From contig NZ_JAAABL010000014.1 in NCBI RefSeq assembly GCF_009900765.1, positions 16,365 through 80,364 of the forward strand: a stretch of DNA of 64,000 bases, in the 5' to 3' direction. The notes beneath the pieces were generated by a model. That model was not told where the DNA came from and did no database searches. It saw nothing but the letters and a program-made list of their open reading frames with translations. Origin of the DNA: Rhodovarius lipocyclicus. Lineage in GTDB: Bacteria; Pseudomonadota; Alphaproteobacteria; Acetobacterales; Acetobacteraceae. Below are positions 54,789-64,000 of the stretch, piece after piece (the first letter of the stretch is position 1; each line of letters opens with the position of its first letter). A program made the translations under genes and the position numbers.

Positions 54789-57700
54789 ATGCGGCGCTTC
54801 GCAATGGCTATCCTGCTGGCCGGCCTCGCGCTGGCCGGCTTCCTGCCCCTGGCCGGCGCACTGGCGCAGCAGCCGCCCGAACTGCCGGGCCTGGCCAATG
54901 ATTCCGAGCGTTATCAGGCGGACCTGGCCCGCCGCTTCCCGGCGGGCGGCACCCCCCAGCAGCGTACCGCCGCCGAGAACCGCGCCACCGCCGCCGAGCG
55001 CGCCAGCAACTGGCCCAACGCCGCCGCCGCCTGGGAAGAGCGAATCGGCATGGGCGATTTCCGCCCCGAGCACGCGATGGGCCTGGCGCGCGCCCAGCTG
55101 GCCCGCACCCCGCCCGAGAACGCCCGCGCATTGCAGGCCGCCTGGCTCGCCTTCATGCTGGTGCCCGCCGGGCCGCCGGAAATTCCCTCTCTGCTGCTGA
55201 TGGCCGACGCGCTGCGCCGGCTGGACCGCGTGCCCGAACAACTGCGCGTGCTGCAGGCCGTGGTGGAGCGCGCGCCGCGCGATCAGCGCTATCGCACCAT
55301 GCTGGCCGATGCCACCCGCGCCGCCGGCCTGCTGGTCCGCAGCGTGACGCTGAACGCGGAGGCCGAGCCCCCCACCGCCTGCATCGCCTTCACCGCCCCC
55401 CTGTCGGAGCGCAACGACTGGCGCCCCGCCGACTGGCTGCGCGCCGAACCCGCCCTGCCGGACATCGCCGTGACGCGGGAGGGGCAGACCCTGTGCGTCG
55501 CCGGCCTGCCGCATGGCCGCCAGACGCGGCTGGTGCTGCGCGCCGGCCTGCCGGGGGCGCAGGATCTGCGCCTGGCGCGCGACACGCCGGTGCCGGTTTC
55601 CATGCCGAACCGCGCGCCGCGCATCGGCTTCGATGCCTCCCGTTTCATCCTGCCGCGTGGCCAGCAGGCCCGGGTGGGGGTGGGCACGGTGAACCTCTCG
55701 GCCCTGCATTTGCGGGTGCTGCGGGTGGGCGAACGCGCCCTGGTGCCCGCCCAGCGTTACCAGACCGGCCTCGCGGACCTCGATTCCTATGAGGTCGATG
55801 CGATGGCGGAAAATCATGGCCGGGTGATCTGGGAAGGCCGGGCCGAACTGCCCGCCCTGGTGCCCAACACCACCCAGCGCGTGGTCCTGCCCCTGCCGGA
55901 GGTTCTGCGCGGCGCGGGCCCGGGCCTGTATCTGCTGATGGCGCGGCCGGGCGATGGGTCCAGCCGCGACGTTTCCGCCGGGTTGCCGGTCTTCGTCACC
56001 GATCTGGGCCTGACCGCCTGGCGCAGCCCGCAGGGGCTGGCGGTGCAGGCGCGCGGCCTGCAATCCGGCCGGCCGCTGCCCGGGGTGAAGCTGTCGCTGC
56101 TGGCGCGCAACAATGATGTGCTGGCCGAGGCCGAGAGCGACGCCGATGGCGTGGTGCGCTTCGCCGCCCCCCTGCTGCGCGGCACCGGTGCCGCCGCCCC
56201 CATGGGGGTGCATGGCGCGCTGGGCGATGATCTGGTGGCGCTGTCGCTGGACGCCGCCTCCTTCGACCTGTCGGACCGCGGGGCCTCCGGCCGGGCGCAT
56301 CCGGGCCCGCTCGATGTCTTTATATATAGTGAGCGCGGAATCTATCGCCCCGGCGAGGTGATCCAGGCCACCGCCCTGCTGCGGGATGCGGCGGGCGTGC
56401 CGCAGGACCTGCCGGTGCGGCTGCGGCTGCGCCGCCCCAATGGCCAGGTCGCGGCCGAAGCCGTCCCCCCGCGTGAGGCGGGGGGGGCGATCTTCTGGTC
56501 CGCCCCCCTGCCCAGCGGCGCCCCCGCCGGGCTGTGGAAGCTGGAGGCGGTCACCGACCCCGACCTGCCCCCCCTGGCCAGCCTGGACATCCGCGTGGAT
56601 GCCTTCATCCCCGAGCGGCTGGATGTCGCCATCGCCGACCCCGGCCCGATGACCATCGGCCAGCCGTTGCAGGTGCCGGTCACGGCGCGCTTCCTGTATG
56701 GCGCGCCGGCCGAGGGGCTGGGCGGCAGCGCGGAGGTGAGCTTCACCGCCGACCGTTCCCCCTTCCCGCAATGGCGCGGCTTCGAATTCGGCCTGACCGA
56801 GGAGATCTTCGAGCCGCCCTTCAACAGCATGCCCCTGCCGCCCACCGACGCGCAGGGCCGCACCGTGCTGGAGGTGAGCCTCGCCAGCCTGCCGGATACG
56901 ACGCGGCCGCTGACGGCGCGCATCGATATCTCGGTCGAGGAACCGGGCGGGCGGGCCACGCGCGGTTCCGTCACCGTGCCGGTGCGCCCGCGCGGCCGGC
57001 TGATCGGCATCCGCCCCGTCTTCCAGGGCGGCGCGGTGAATGAGGGGCAGGAAGCGGCTTTCGACATCCTGGCCCTGAACGCCGAGCTGGCGCCCGTCGC
57101 GGCACCGCTCGGCTGGCGGCTGCTGCGGGAGGTGCCGGAATGGCGCATGACCAGCGGCGAGGGCACGCCGCGCTACGCCATCACCTGGCGTTCCGAACCC
57201 GTGGAGGCCGGCCGGATCGAAACCCGCGCCGAGCCCGTGCGCCTGGCCCGCAGCCTGCCCTTCGGCCGCTACCGGCTGGAGGTGCAGGAGCCTGGGGGGC
57301 TGGGCATTTCCTCCCTCCGCTTCCGCAGCGGCTGGGCGATCTCGCTGGATGCCGGTGAGGCACCGGACAAGGTGGACGTGGCCAGCGACCGCGCGGCCTA
57401 TGCCCCGGGCGAGACCGCGCGCATCCGCATCACCCCGCCCTTCGCCGGCATCGCCAGCGTGGCGGTGCTGACGGACCGGCTGCTGTCCATCCGCGACGTG
57501 GCGGTGCCGGCCGGCGGCACGGAGGTGGAGGTGCCCGTCGATGCCGCCTGGGGCGCGGGCGCGCATGTGGCCGTAACCGTCTTCCGCCCCGGCGAGACGC
57601 GGGAGGGCCAGCCCGCCCGCGCGCTGGGCCTGACCTGGCTGCAGATCGACCCCGCCAGCCGCGCGCTGCAGGTGGCGATCGAGGGCCCCGAGCGCATCAC

Positions 57701-59906
57701 CCCGCGCCAGCGCATCACGCTGCCAGTGCGCGTGGCCGGGGCAGGGGGGGTGGCACACCTGACCCTGGCCGCGGTGGATGAGGGCATCCTGCGCCTGACG
57801 CGCTTCGCCTCGCCCGATCCGCTGGCGCATTTCACCGGCCGGCGGCGGCTGGGCGTGGATATCCGCGACGATTACGGCCGGCTGATCCCCCCGCCCGAGG
57901 GGAACCTCGCCACCCTGCGCCAGGGCGGCGACGATATGGGCGATCTCGGCACCATCCCCATCCCGCAGCGCAATGTGGTGCTGTTCAGCGGGCTGGTGGC
58001 CACCAATGCCGACGGGCTGGCCCAGGTCACGCTCGACGTGCCGGATTTCGCGGGTGAGCTGCGGCTGATGGCCGTGGCCTGGGCGGGCAGCCGTGTCGGT
58101 TCCGCCAGCCGCCCGCTGACCGTGCGTGACCCGGTGGTGGCCGAGGCGGTGCTGCCGCGCTTCCTGGCCCCGGGCGATGAGGCCCGGCTGCCGGTGCTGC
58201 TGCACAATCTGGACCTGCCGGCGGGCGAGGTGACCGCCACCCTGACCGCCGAGGGCGCCATCGCCCTGGTGGGCGAGACCCGGGTCACGGCCAGCCTGGC
58301 CAATGGCGCGCGCCATCGCGCCGCCGCCACCCTGCGCGCCACCGCCCCCGGCGAGGGCGTGCTGCGCCTGGCCGTGACTGGCCCGCAAGGTTTCTCGGTG
58401 ACGCGCGAGTCCCGCATCGTCATCCGCTCCTCCCGCCCCATCGTCACGGAAGTGGCAGGGCAGGAGATCCCGCCCGGGCAGGACCGCCCGCTGGCCCTGC
58501 CGGCGGAGCGTTTCCTGGCGGGCTGGCGTGCCTCCGCGCGGTTCGGCGGGCCGGTGCGCTATGACGTGCCCGGCATGCTGCGCGCGCTGGAGGCCTTCCC
58601 GCTCGACTGCACGGAACAGGCGGGCTCGCGCGTGCTGGGCCTGGCCTCGGTCGGCGAATGGGGGGGCGAGGACCGCGCCGCCCGGTTGCAGACCGCCGTG
58701 AACAGCGTGCTGAACCGCCAGCGCTATGATGGTGCCTTCGCCCTGTGGTCCGCCCAGGGCGAGGGCCGCCCCTGGCTGACCGCCTATGCGACGGAGGCCC
58801 TGCTGCGCGCCCGCGCCGCCGGTGCCGCCGTGCCCGACGCGGCGCTGAACGCCGTGTTGCAGAACCTGGAGGAAGCGCTGGAGGACGCCTTCGAGGAAAA
58901 CCCCGAGGGCTTCGCCACCCAGGCCTATCGTCTGCATGCCCTGGCCATGGGCGGGCGGGTGCGCCTCGGCGCCGCGCGGCGCCTGCTGGAACGGCTGGAG
59001 GATCTGCCCACCCCGCTGGCCCGTGCCCAGCTGGGCGCCACCTTCGCGCGCGGCGGCGACGTGGCGCGGGCGGAGGTGGCCTTCAACGCCGCCCTCGCCG
59101 CCCCGGCCCGGCGCTTCTGGCTGGCCGATTATGGCTCCGCCGCGCGCGATGCCATGGCGGTGACGGTGCTGCTGGCCGAAAGCGGCGTGCTGCCGGCCCG
59201 GCTGGCCGAGGCGCGGTCCCGCCTGCCGGGCGCGGAATTCCGCCCCGACGGCACCAGCACGCAGGAACGCGGCTGGGCGCTGCTGGCGGCCCAGGTGCTG
59301 GGCCGTGACGGCCGCACCCCCGCCATCGCCCTGAACGGCGCGGCGCAACCCGCGAGCGGCCCGGTACTGACCGTGCCGCTGACGGGGGCGGCCACCGCCC
59401 GCAACACGGGCGGCGCGCCGGTCTGGGCGGCCGTTTCGATCACCGGCATCCCCGCCGCGCCCCAGCCCGCGGCGCGCAACGGCTTGCGCGTCGCCCGGCG
59501 CTTCTTCGCGCTGGATGGCACCGCGCTGAACCTCGACACCCTGCGCTCCGGCACGGATTTCATCATCCAGATCGAAGCACGGGCCGAAACCGGCCAGGCC
59601 CATGACGCCATGCTGCAACAGGGCCTGCCCGCCGGGTGGGAGCTGGTGACGCGCCTGCCCGCCGGCGACGTGCCCGGCATGGGCTGGGTCGGCACGCTGT
59701 CGGAAGCGGTGGCGGCGCCGGCGCTGGATGACCGGCTGGCGGCCGCGATCAGCCTGAGCCAGGGCGAGCCGCTGGCACGCCTGGCCTGGCGGGTGCGGGC
59801 GACCACGCCCGGGCGGTACGAACTGCCGGGGGCGGATGTCAGCGACATGTACCGGCCGGAGTTCTTCGCGCGGCAGAATACGGGGCGGGTGGTGGTGGGG
59901 GATTGA
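54789..59906 (+). CDS. Bacterial alpha-2-macroglobulin family protein
   Basis: This protein of about 1705 residues has a Sec signal peptide (MAILLAGLALAGFLPL ... ALAQQ) and multiple macroglobulin domains, for example FIYSERGIYRPGEVIQATALL and AGLWKLEAVTDPDLP. The thioester motif CTEQ is present, with the reactive Cys at about residue 1274, followed by an alpha/alpha toroid region. Such proteins are thought to trap proteases entering the periplasm. There is no lipobox Cys after the signal and no pbpC partner downstream, unlike the E. coli YfhM-PbpC pair. GGGAGG sets the ATG at 54789. It is followed by a repeat-like region. Confidence 0.92.
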   Translation: MRRFAMAILLAGLALAGFLPLAGALAQQPPELPGLANDSERYQADLARRFPAGGTPQQRTAAENRATAAERASNWPNAAAAWEERIGMGDFRPEHAMGLARAQLARTPPENARALQAAWLAFMLVPAGPPEIPSLLLMADALRRLDRVPEQLRVLQAVVERAPRDQRYRTMLADATRAAGLLVRSVTLNAEAEPPTACIAFTAPLSERNDWRPADWLRAEPALPDIAVTREGQTLCVAGLPHGRQTRLVLRAGLPGAQDLRLARDTPVPVSMPNRAPRIGFDASRFILPRGQQARVGVGTVNLSALHLRVLRVGERALVPAQRYQTGLADLDSYEVDAMAENHGRVIWEGRAELPALVPNTTQRVVLPLPEVLRGAGPGLYLLMARPGDGSSRDVSAGLPVFVTDLGLTAWRSPQGLAVQARGLQSGRPLPGVKLSLLARNNDVLAEAESDADGVVRFAAPLLRGTGAAAPMGVHGALGDDLVALSLDAASFDLSDRGASGRAHPGPLDVFIYSERGIYRPGEVIQATALLRDAAGVPQDLPVRLRLRRPNGQVAAEAVPPREAGGAIFWSAPLPSGAPAGLWKLEAVTDPDLPPLASLDIRVDAFIPERLDVAIADPGPMTIGQPLQVPVTARFLYGAPAEGLGGSAEVSFTADRSPFPQWRGFEFGLTEEIFEPPFNSMPLPPTDAQGRTVLEVSLASLPDTTRPLTARIDISVEEPGGRATRGSVTVPVRPRGRLIGIRPVFQGGAVNEGQEAAFDILALNAELAPVAAPLGWRLLREVPEWRMTSGEGTPRYAITWRSEPVEAGRIETRAEPVRLARSLPFGRYRLEVQEPGGLGISSLRFRSGWAISLDAGEAPDKVDVASDRAAYAPGETARIRITPPFAGIASVAVLTDRLLSIRDVAVPAGGTEVEVPVDAAWGAGAHVAVTVFRPGETREGQPARALGLTWLQIDPASRALQVAIEGPERITPRQRITLPVRVAGAGGVAHLTLAAVDEGILRLTRFASPDPLAHFTGRRRLGVDIRDDYGRLIPPPEGNLATLRQGGDDMGDLGTIPIPQRNVVLFSGLVATNADGLAQVTLDVPDFAGELRLMAVAWAGSRVGSASRPLTVRDPVVAEAVLPRFLAPGDEARLPVLLHNLDLPAGEVTATLTAEGAIALVGETRVTASLANGARHRAAATLRATAPGEGVLRLAVTGPQGFSVTRESRIVIRSSRPIVTEVAGQEIPPGQDRPLALPAERFLAGWRASARFGGPVRYDVPGMLRALEAFPLDCTEQAGSRVLGLASVGEWGGEDRAARLQTAVNSVLNRQRYDGAFALWSAQGEGRPWLTAYATEALLRARAAGAAVPDAALNAVLQNLEEALEDAFEENPEGFATQAYRLHALAMGGRVRLGAARRLLERLEDLPTPLARAQLGATFARGGDVARAEVAFNAALAAPARRFWLADYGSAARDAMAVTVLLAESGVLPARLAEARSRLPGAEFRPDGTSTQERGWALLAAQVLGRDGRTPAIALNGAAQPASGPVLTVPLTGAATARNTGGAPVWAAVSITGIPAAPQPAARNGLRVARRFFALDGTALNLDTLRSGTDFIIQIEARAETGQAHDAMLQQGLPAGWELVTRLPAGDVPGMGWVGTLSEAVAAPALDDRLAAAISLSQGEPLARLAWRVRATTPGRYELPGADVSDMYRPEFFARQNTGRVVVGD

Positions 59907-59909
59907 GGG

Positions 59910-60118
59910 CTCCGCCCTCAAACTCCGGCTCGGGGGGAAATGACTTTCCCCCCGAGAACCCCCCATTACTTTCCATCAGTTTCGGGACAGCACCTGGGGC
60001 TGCGAAGGTTTTTTCGATAAAATATACAATAATATCAATTATTTAAAACTATTCGCAGGGGGCTGGGGAGATCTTATCTCCCCAGCGGAGGGGTCCGGGG
60101 AGGCAGAGCCTCCCTGGT
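59910..60118. repeat. Hairpin-ended intergenic element, divergent type
   Basis: GC-rich hairpins GAGGGCTCCGCCCTC at the left, TCGGGGGGAAA...TTTCCCCCCGA inside it, and GGGAGGCAGAGCCTCCC at the right flank an AT-rich core (about 60010-60052, containing ATAAAATATACAATAATATC). The architecture matches the repeat family but the core sequence differs. It fills the convergent gap between the macroglobulin and MOSC genes. Confidence 0.6.
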
Positions 60119-60126
60119 CGCCCTTC

Positions 60127-60882
60127 TCAATCCAGCACTTCCAGCCCATCCCCCAGAAAGACGGTCCCGTCTTCCAGCACCTCGGCATGCACGCCCAGGT
60201 CCTTGTGGCCATAGTGCTGGAACAGCAGGTCCGGCACTTCGCAGTCCCGTTCCCCGGTTTCCAGGTTCACCTTGGTGGCGGGGCAGCGCACGGTGGTCTT
60301 GAACACGCGCAGCTTGGCGCCGCCCAGTTGCAGGGTCTTGCCCACCCATTCCATCTCCGCCCAGGCGGGCAGGCCCGAGAAATAGATGTTCGCGCGGAAG
60401 CGCAGCAGGTCCAGCTTGCGGCCGATCTTCGCCTCGAAATCGCGCAGGCTGGCGATGTTGATCAGGGAGATGCCCTTCTTCACCTGGTCGGTGAAGGCGT
60501 GGCCCGGCACGTCATGGAAGCGGGGGGTGCCGCGCGCTTCCTCGCCCAGGAAGCGGGTGAGCCATTCGCCCAGCGCCGCGCGCCCGGCCTCGGTCGTCGG
60601 GTCCGCGGCCAGGGGTTCCAGGCCGGGGGCGGCCAACGCCAATTCATTGGCCACGGGGTCGAAGACGGAGCGCACCAGCACCACCTTGGGGTGGGCCATC
60701 ATGCAGGCGAAGTTCTGCTTGGGCACGAAGCGGGGGTTCGCCGGGTCGAAGGGCGCATCGCCCTGGGCCAGGGCGAAGCGGCGATCGTGGGGGATGGTCT
60801 GCCCCACCGTCAGTGGGGCGCTTTCCAGTGCCTCGGCCGTCAGGCCCTTCACGGGAAAACGATAGATGTGTTCGACCTGCAT
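60127..60882 (-). CDS. MOSC domain protein
   Basis: This 251-residue protein has an N-terminal MOSC beta-barrel domain (MQVEHIYRFPVKGLTAE, LTVGQTIPHDRRFALAQG) and the core MOSC domain with FRANIYFSGLPAWAEMEWVGKTLQLGGAKLRVFKTTVRCPATKVN, where the Cys is the expected molybdenum-binding or sulfur-carrying residue. Related proteins include mARC-type reductases and YcbX. It may reduce N-hydroxylated compounds, which needs an unseen electron donor. The start at 60882 is set by homology to the family opening; the longer frame is a shadow of clpB. Confidence 0.88.
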   Translation of the reverse strand: MQVEHIYRFPVKGLTAEALESAPLTVGQTIPHDRRFALAQGDAPFDPANPRFVPKQNFACMMAHPKVVLVRSVFDPVANELALAAPGLEPLAADPTTEAGRAALGEWLTRFLGEEARGTPRFHDVPGHAFTDQVKKGISLINIASLRDFEAKIGRKLDLLRFRANIYFSGLPAWAEMEWVGKTLQLGGAKLRVFKTTVRCPATKVNLETGERDCEVPDLLFQHYGHKDLGVHAEVLEDGTVFLGDGLEVLD

Positions 60883-60891
60883 CAATGCCCT

Positions 60892-60925
60892 CTTGAACGT
60901 CCCTGGGTAGAATGCCCACCATATA
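60892..60925 (+). promoter_or_regulatory. Possible heat-shock promoter of clpB
   Basis: CTTGAA (60892-60897) and CACCATATA (60917-60925) match the sigma-32 elements CTTGAA and CCCCATNTA, the second in 8 of 9 positions if N is free. The 19-bp spacer is longer than the usual 13-17 bp, so this is tentative. It lies 70 bp before the clpB start. Confidence 0.35.
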
Positions 60926-60994
60926 GGCATTCCAGCGGCCTGCCAGTCGCCGATACGGGTCTGGCTCGCCGGTTGCCAAGCTAGGGACCGAGCC

Positions 60995-63589
60995 ATGGAC
61001 ATTGAGAAATTCACCGAACGCGCACGCGGCTTTCTGCAGGCCGCGCAGACCATCGCCATCCGCGAATACCACCAGCGCATCACGCCGGAGCATCTGCTGA
61101 AGGCGATGCTGGATGACCCGCAGGGGGCCGCCGCCGGCCTGCTGCGCCAGGCGAAGGGCGACCCGGCCGCGGTGCTGCGCGCGGTGGAGGCCGATCTGGC
61201 CAAGATCCCCGCCGTGCAGGGCGGCGGCTCGGGCGATGCGCAGATCAGCCAGGAGCTGGTGCGCGTGCTGGATGCCGCGCAGCAGGCCGCGACCAAGGCC
61301 GGCGACGCCTATGTGGCGCAGGACCGGCTGCTGCTGGCGCTGGTGATGAGCGACACGCCGGCGGGCCGCGCCGTGCGCGCCGCGGGCATCACCCCCCAGG
61401 CGCTGGAAGCCGCGATCGCCGAGACCCGCAAGGGCCGCCGCGTGGACAGCGCTGGCGCCGAGGACAATTTCGACGCGCTGAAGAAATTCGCCCGCGACAT
61501 CACCCAGGCCGCGCGCGACGGCAAGCTGGACCCGGTGATCGGCCGCGACGAGGAGATCCGCCGCACCATCCAGGTGCTGGCGCGCCGCACCAAGAACAAC
61601 CCGGTGCTGATTGGCGAACCCGGCGTGGGCAAGACCGCGATCGTGGAGGGGCTGGCCCTGCGCGTGGTGAAGGGCGACGTGCCGGAGGCGTTGCGCAACA
61701 AGCGCGTGATGGCGCTCGACCTGGGCGCGCTGGTGGCTGGCGCCAAATACCGGGGTGAGTTCGAGGAGCGGCTGAAGGGCATCCTGAAGGAGGTCGAGGA
61801 CGCGGCCGGGGATGTGATCCTGTTCATCGACGAGATGCACACGCTGGTGGGCGCGGGCAAGGCGGATGGCGCGATGGACGCCTCCAACCTGCTGAAGCCG
61901 GCGCTGGCGCGTGGCGAGCTGCACTGCATCGGCGCCACCACGCTGGATGAATACCGCAAGCATGTGGAGAAGGACGCGGCCCTGGCCCGTCGTTTCCAGC
62001 CCGTGTTCGTGGGCGAGCCGAGCGTGGAGGACACCGTCTCCATCCTGCGCGGCATCAAGGAGAAGTATGAGCTGCACCATGGGGTGCGCATCGCGGACAG
62101 CGCGCTGGTCGCCGCCGCGAACCTGTCCAACCGCTACATCACCGACCGCTTCCTGCCGGACAAGGCCATCGACCTGATGGATGAGGCCGCGAGCCGCCTG
62201 CGCATGCAGGTGGACAGCAAGCCCGAGGAGCTGGACGAGCTGGACCGGCGCGTGCTGCAGCTGAAGATCGAGCGCGAGGCGCTGAAGAAGGAGGAGGACA
62301 CGGCCTCCCGCGACCGGCTGGTGAAGCTGGAGCGTGAGCTGTCCGAGCTGGAGGAGAAGGCCGCGACGATGGCCGCGGCCTGGAGCGAGGAGAAGGGCAG
62401 GCTCTCCCAGGGGCAGAAGCTGAAGGAGCAGCTGGACCAGGCCCGCACCGAGCAGGAGCTGGCCGAGCGGCGGGGCGACCTGAACAAGGCGGCCGAGCTG
62501 CGCTACGCCACCATCCCGCAGCTGGAGAAGCAGTTGGCGGAGGCCGCGACCACCGGCGGCGCCCTGGTGAACCAGGCGGTGACGGAGGAGAGCATCGCGG
62601 CGGTTGTCAGCCGCTGGACCGGCATCCCGGTGGAAAAGATGCTGGAGGGCGAGCGCGCCAAGCTGCTGGGCATGGAAGCCAAGCTGCGCCAGCGCGTGGT
62701 GGGGCAGGAGGAGGCGCTGGAAGCGGTCGCCAAGGCCGTGCGCCGTGCCCGCGCCGGGTTGCAGGACCCGCACCGGCCGATCGGCAGCTTCCTGTTCCTG
62801 GGCCCGACCGGCGTGGGCAAGACCGAGCTGGTGAAGGCTGTCGCCGAATTCCTGTTCGACGACGAGCGGGCGCTGACGCGCATCGACATGAGCGAGTTCA
62901 TGGAGAAGCACGCCGTCAGCCGCCTGATCGGCGCCCCCCCGGGCTATGTCGGGTATGAGGAAGGCGGCACGCTGACCGAGGCGGTGCGGCGCAGGCCCTA
63001 TCAGGTCGTGCTGTTCGACGAGGTGGAGAAGGCGCACGAGGATGTCTTCAACGTGCTGCTGCAGGTGCTGGACGACGGCCGCCTGACCGATGGCCAGGGC
63101 CGCACGGTGGATTTCCGCAACTGCATCATCGTGCTGACCAGCAACCTCGGCGCCCAGGCGCTGTCGGAGCTGCCGGACGGCCATGATGTGGAGGAAGCGC
63201 GCCCGGCGGTGATGCGGGCGGTGCGGGACCGGTTCCGGCCGGAATTCCTGAACCGGCTGGATGAGATCGTGCTGTTCAGCCGCCTGCAGCGGGAGAGCAT
63301 GGCCTCCATTGTCGATATCCAGCTGAAGCGCCTGCGCGCCCTGCTGGCCGACAAGCAGATCAGCCTGGAGCTGGAGCCGGCGGCCAGGGAATGGCTGGCG
63401 GAGGCTGGCTATGACCCGGTCTATGGTGCGCGGCCGCTGAAGCGGGTGATTCAGCGCAGCCTGCAGGACAAGCTGGCCGAATTGCTGCTGGAAGGCGGCG
63501 TGAAGGACGGCGAAACCGTGCTGGTGGGCGCCGATGCCGAGGGGCTGACCCTGCGGGTGCGGCAGATCGAGGCGCAGGCCGCGGCCTGA
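60995..63589 (+). CDS. clpB: ATP-dependent disaggregase ClpB
   Basis: This 864-residue Hsp100 protein has a Clp N-domain ([30 protein letters not shown]), a first AAA+ domain with [15 protein letters not shown] and [13 protein letters not shown], a long coiled-coil M domain rich in Glu/Lys/Arg at about residues 405-530, and a second AAA+ domain with [15 protein letters not shown] and [13 protein letters not shown]. It rescues aggregated proteins with DnaK. Its length and the M domain distinguish it from ClpA and ClpC. It is followed by a strong hairpin. Confidence 0.98.
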   Translation: MDIEKFTERARGFLQAAQTIAIREYHQRITPEHLLKAMLDDPQGAAAGLLRQAKGDPAAVLRAVEADLAKIPAVQGGGSGDAQISQELVRVLDAAQQAATKAGDAYVAQDRLLLALVMSDTPAGRAVRAAGITPQALEAAIAETRKGRRVDSAGAEDNFDALKKFARDITQAARDGKLDPVIGRDEEIRRTIQVLARRTKNNPVLIGEPGVGKTAIVEGLALRVVKGDVPEALRNKRVMALDLGALVAGAKYRGEFEERLKGILKEVEDAAGDVILFIDEMHTLVGAGKADGAMDASNLLKPALARGELHCIGATTLDEYRKHVEKDAALARRFQPVFVGEPSVEDTVSILRGIKEKYELHHGVRIADSALVAAANLSNRYITDRFLPDKAIDLMDEAASRLRMQVDSKPEELDELDRRVLQLKIEREALKKEEDTASRDRLVKLERELSELEEKAATMAAAWSEEKGRLSQGQKLKEQLDQARTEQELAERRGDLNKAAELRYATIPQLEKQLAEAATTGGALVNQAVTEESIAAVVSRWTGIPVEKMLEGERAKLLGMEAKLRQRVVGQEEALEAVAKAVRRARAGLQDPHRPIGSFLFLGPTGVGKTELVKAVAEFLFDDERALTRIDMSEFMEKHAVSRLIGAPPGYVGYEEGGTLTEAVRRRPYQVVLFDEVEKAHEDVFNVLLQVLDDGRLTDGQGRTVDFRNCIIVLTSNLGAQALSELPDGHDVEEARPAVMRAVRDRFRPEFLNRLDEIVLFSRLQRESMASIVDIQLKRLRALLADKQISLELEPAAREWLAEAGYDPVYGARPLKRVIQRSLQDKLAELLLEGGVKDGETVLVGADAEGLTLRVRQIEAQAAA

Positions 63590-63596
63590 GCCAAGG

Positions 63597-63626
63597 CCGG
63601 AAATGGCGGGAAACCGCCATTTCCGG
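63597..63626 (+). terminator. 13-bp hairpin with GAAA loop after clpB
   Basis: CCGGAAATGGCGG (63597-63609) pairs perfectly with CCGCCATTTCCGG (63614-63626) around a GAAA tetraloop, 7 bp after the clpB stop. Only a short GGTTAAGG follows, so it is a stable 3' stem with weak terminator character. Confidence 0.7.
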
Positions 63627-63638
63627 GGTTAAGGGCGC

Positions 63639-63860
63639 CGAGTCATGGCAATGACGTGACTCGACAGAAACCCGGAGGCCTGCGTCAAGAGCGGGACGCC
63701 CGGGTGGGTCCCATGCAGTTTCTGCATGCGAATGGGGTTTACAGTTTGGCGTCAGGCCAATATACCCCCGTTCACCGACGCGGTGCTCACCAACAACGAG
63801 CGCCACGGTGGTTCCCCGGCCCCTCCGAAAGGGTGCCTGGTTCGGTGGCGAAAGCCGCTG
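63639..63860 (+). ncRNA. Candidate structured RNA or leader, unassigned
   Basis: About 220 bp without a convincing gene carry a chain of stems. These are CGAGTCA / TGACTCG (63639-63663), GGGAC / GTCCC (63693-63712), CATGCAG-TTT-CTGCATG (63712-63728), and a nested stem GGGGT...TTGGC-GTCAG-GCCAA...ACCCC (63734-63768). CCCT-CCGAA-AGGG (63821-63833) and CGGTGGC-GAAA-GCCGCTG (63843-63860) follow. I recognise no known RNA family (not RNase P, tmRNA, SRP or a tRNA). Strand is assumed from clpB; it may instead be the leader of whatever follows the window. Confidence 0.3.
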
Positions 63861-64000
63861 GGTCGGGTGGGCCGGTTGTTGATTTAAAACTGTATCTGTT
63901 TTGAGAAGTCTGCGTTTTTGAGCGCTGATGTTCTTGGTGTTGGCTGGATGCGTGGCTGGCGCTGGCGGCTTTGAGCTGTTGGTGTTGGTTATGTTGATGG
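63861..64000. other. G/T-rich, C-poor tract at the right edge
   Basis: The last 140 bp change composition: an AT-rich patch (TTGATTTAAAACTG at 63881-63894), then a top strand dominated by G and T with few C. No gene or RNA is recognised. This could be the start of a leader for an operon beyond the window; a ribosomal RNA leader is one speculative option. Confidence 0.3.

Noticed and set aside
54717..59966. 1749-codon leftward open frame opposite the macroglobulin gene
   Set aside because: It is His/Gln/Gly/Arg-rich with no domain pattern and exactly mirrors the real coding frame, as expected for antisense of GC-rich codons.
63360..63806. 148-codon leftward frame overlapping the end of clpB
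   Set aside because: Half of it is antisense to clpB and the rest is unconserved-looking intergenic sequence.
63656..63904. 82-codon rightward frame after clpB
   Set aside because: It has no domain or clear ribosome site, spans multiple hairpins and crosses the composition change; coding is unlikely.

Overview
This is a 64 kb, GC-rich (roughly 70 percent by eye) stretch of an alphaproteobacterial chromosome. Gene content, the compact overlapping operons and the many GTG/TTG starts fit Acetobacteraceae, probably a Roseomonas-like genus; this assignment is inference from the proteins, not from a database search. There is no IS element, prophage, CRISPR array or recognisable tRNA or rRNA gene. 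The window is mostly core chromosome with several metabolic and transport islands.

Layout. 0-3.7 kb: a truncated glutamine-synthetase-like gene and a Rieske oxygenase, both leftward, with a divergent IclR regulator. The promoter between them carries a perfect TTGA-N6-TCAA (Fnr/FixK type) box and a 17-bp palindrome. 3.8-7.6 kb: leftward exonuclease, MFS transporter and P1 peptidase overlapping one another, then DoxX. 7.7-11.2 kb: LysR regulator, mobB, moeA and an enoyl-CoA hydratase. 11.2-14.9 kb: a leftward MarR / OmpR-type regulator / histidine kinase operon divergent from ilvE. 15.2-18.2 kb: recX-azlC-azlD, an M19 dipeptidase whose 5' end is disturbed at a run of nine G, and a small unknown gene. 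18.2-23.0 kb: MscS channel, TrmN6-like methyltransferase, EF-hand protein, CBS protein and an 88-residue protein preceded by a second Fnr/FixK-type box. 23.2-29.5 kb: a TRAP transporter (dctPQM), class III aminotransferase and acyl-CoA ligase. 29.5-35.4 kb: oligoendopeptidase F, ABC1/UbiB kinase, Bcr/CflA efflux protein and an O-antigen ligase family protein. 35.5-41.1 kb: the rod-shape operon mreB-mreC-mreD-mrdA-rodA. 41.3-44.6 kb: a SYLF lipoprotein and aroQ-accB-accC. 44.8-45.2 kb: a HicBA-type pair. 45.4-49.5 kb: proA, an exported hydratase-like protein, nadD, rsfS (with a histone-H1-like tail) and rlmH. 49.5-54.6 kb: Hsp20 behind a third Fnr/FixK-type box, then an RND efflux pump and its adaptor. 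54.8-63.6 kb: a giant alpha-2-macroglobulin, a MOSC protein and clpB. 63.6-64.0 kb: a gene-free, hairpin-dense region ending in a G/T-rich tract.

Two themes run across the window. First, a family of roughly 230-bp intergenic elements with hairpin ends occurs at least four times (1.3, 6.9, 14.9 and 41.1 kb) and shares an AT-rich core near ATTGATTTTTATCATG; two looser relatives lie at 26.0 and 59.9 kb. Second, three perfect TTGA-N6-TCAA sites sit upstream of the oxygenase, the 88-residue protein and Hsp20, suggesting a small oxygen- or redox-responsive regulon.
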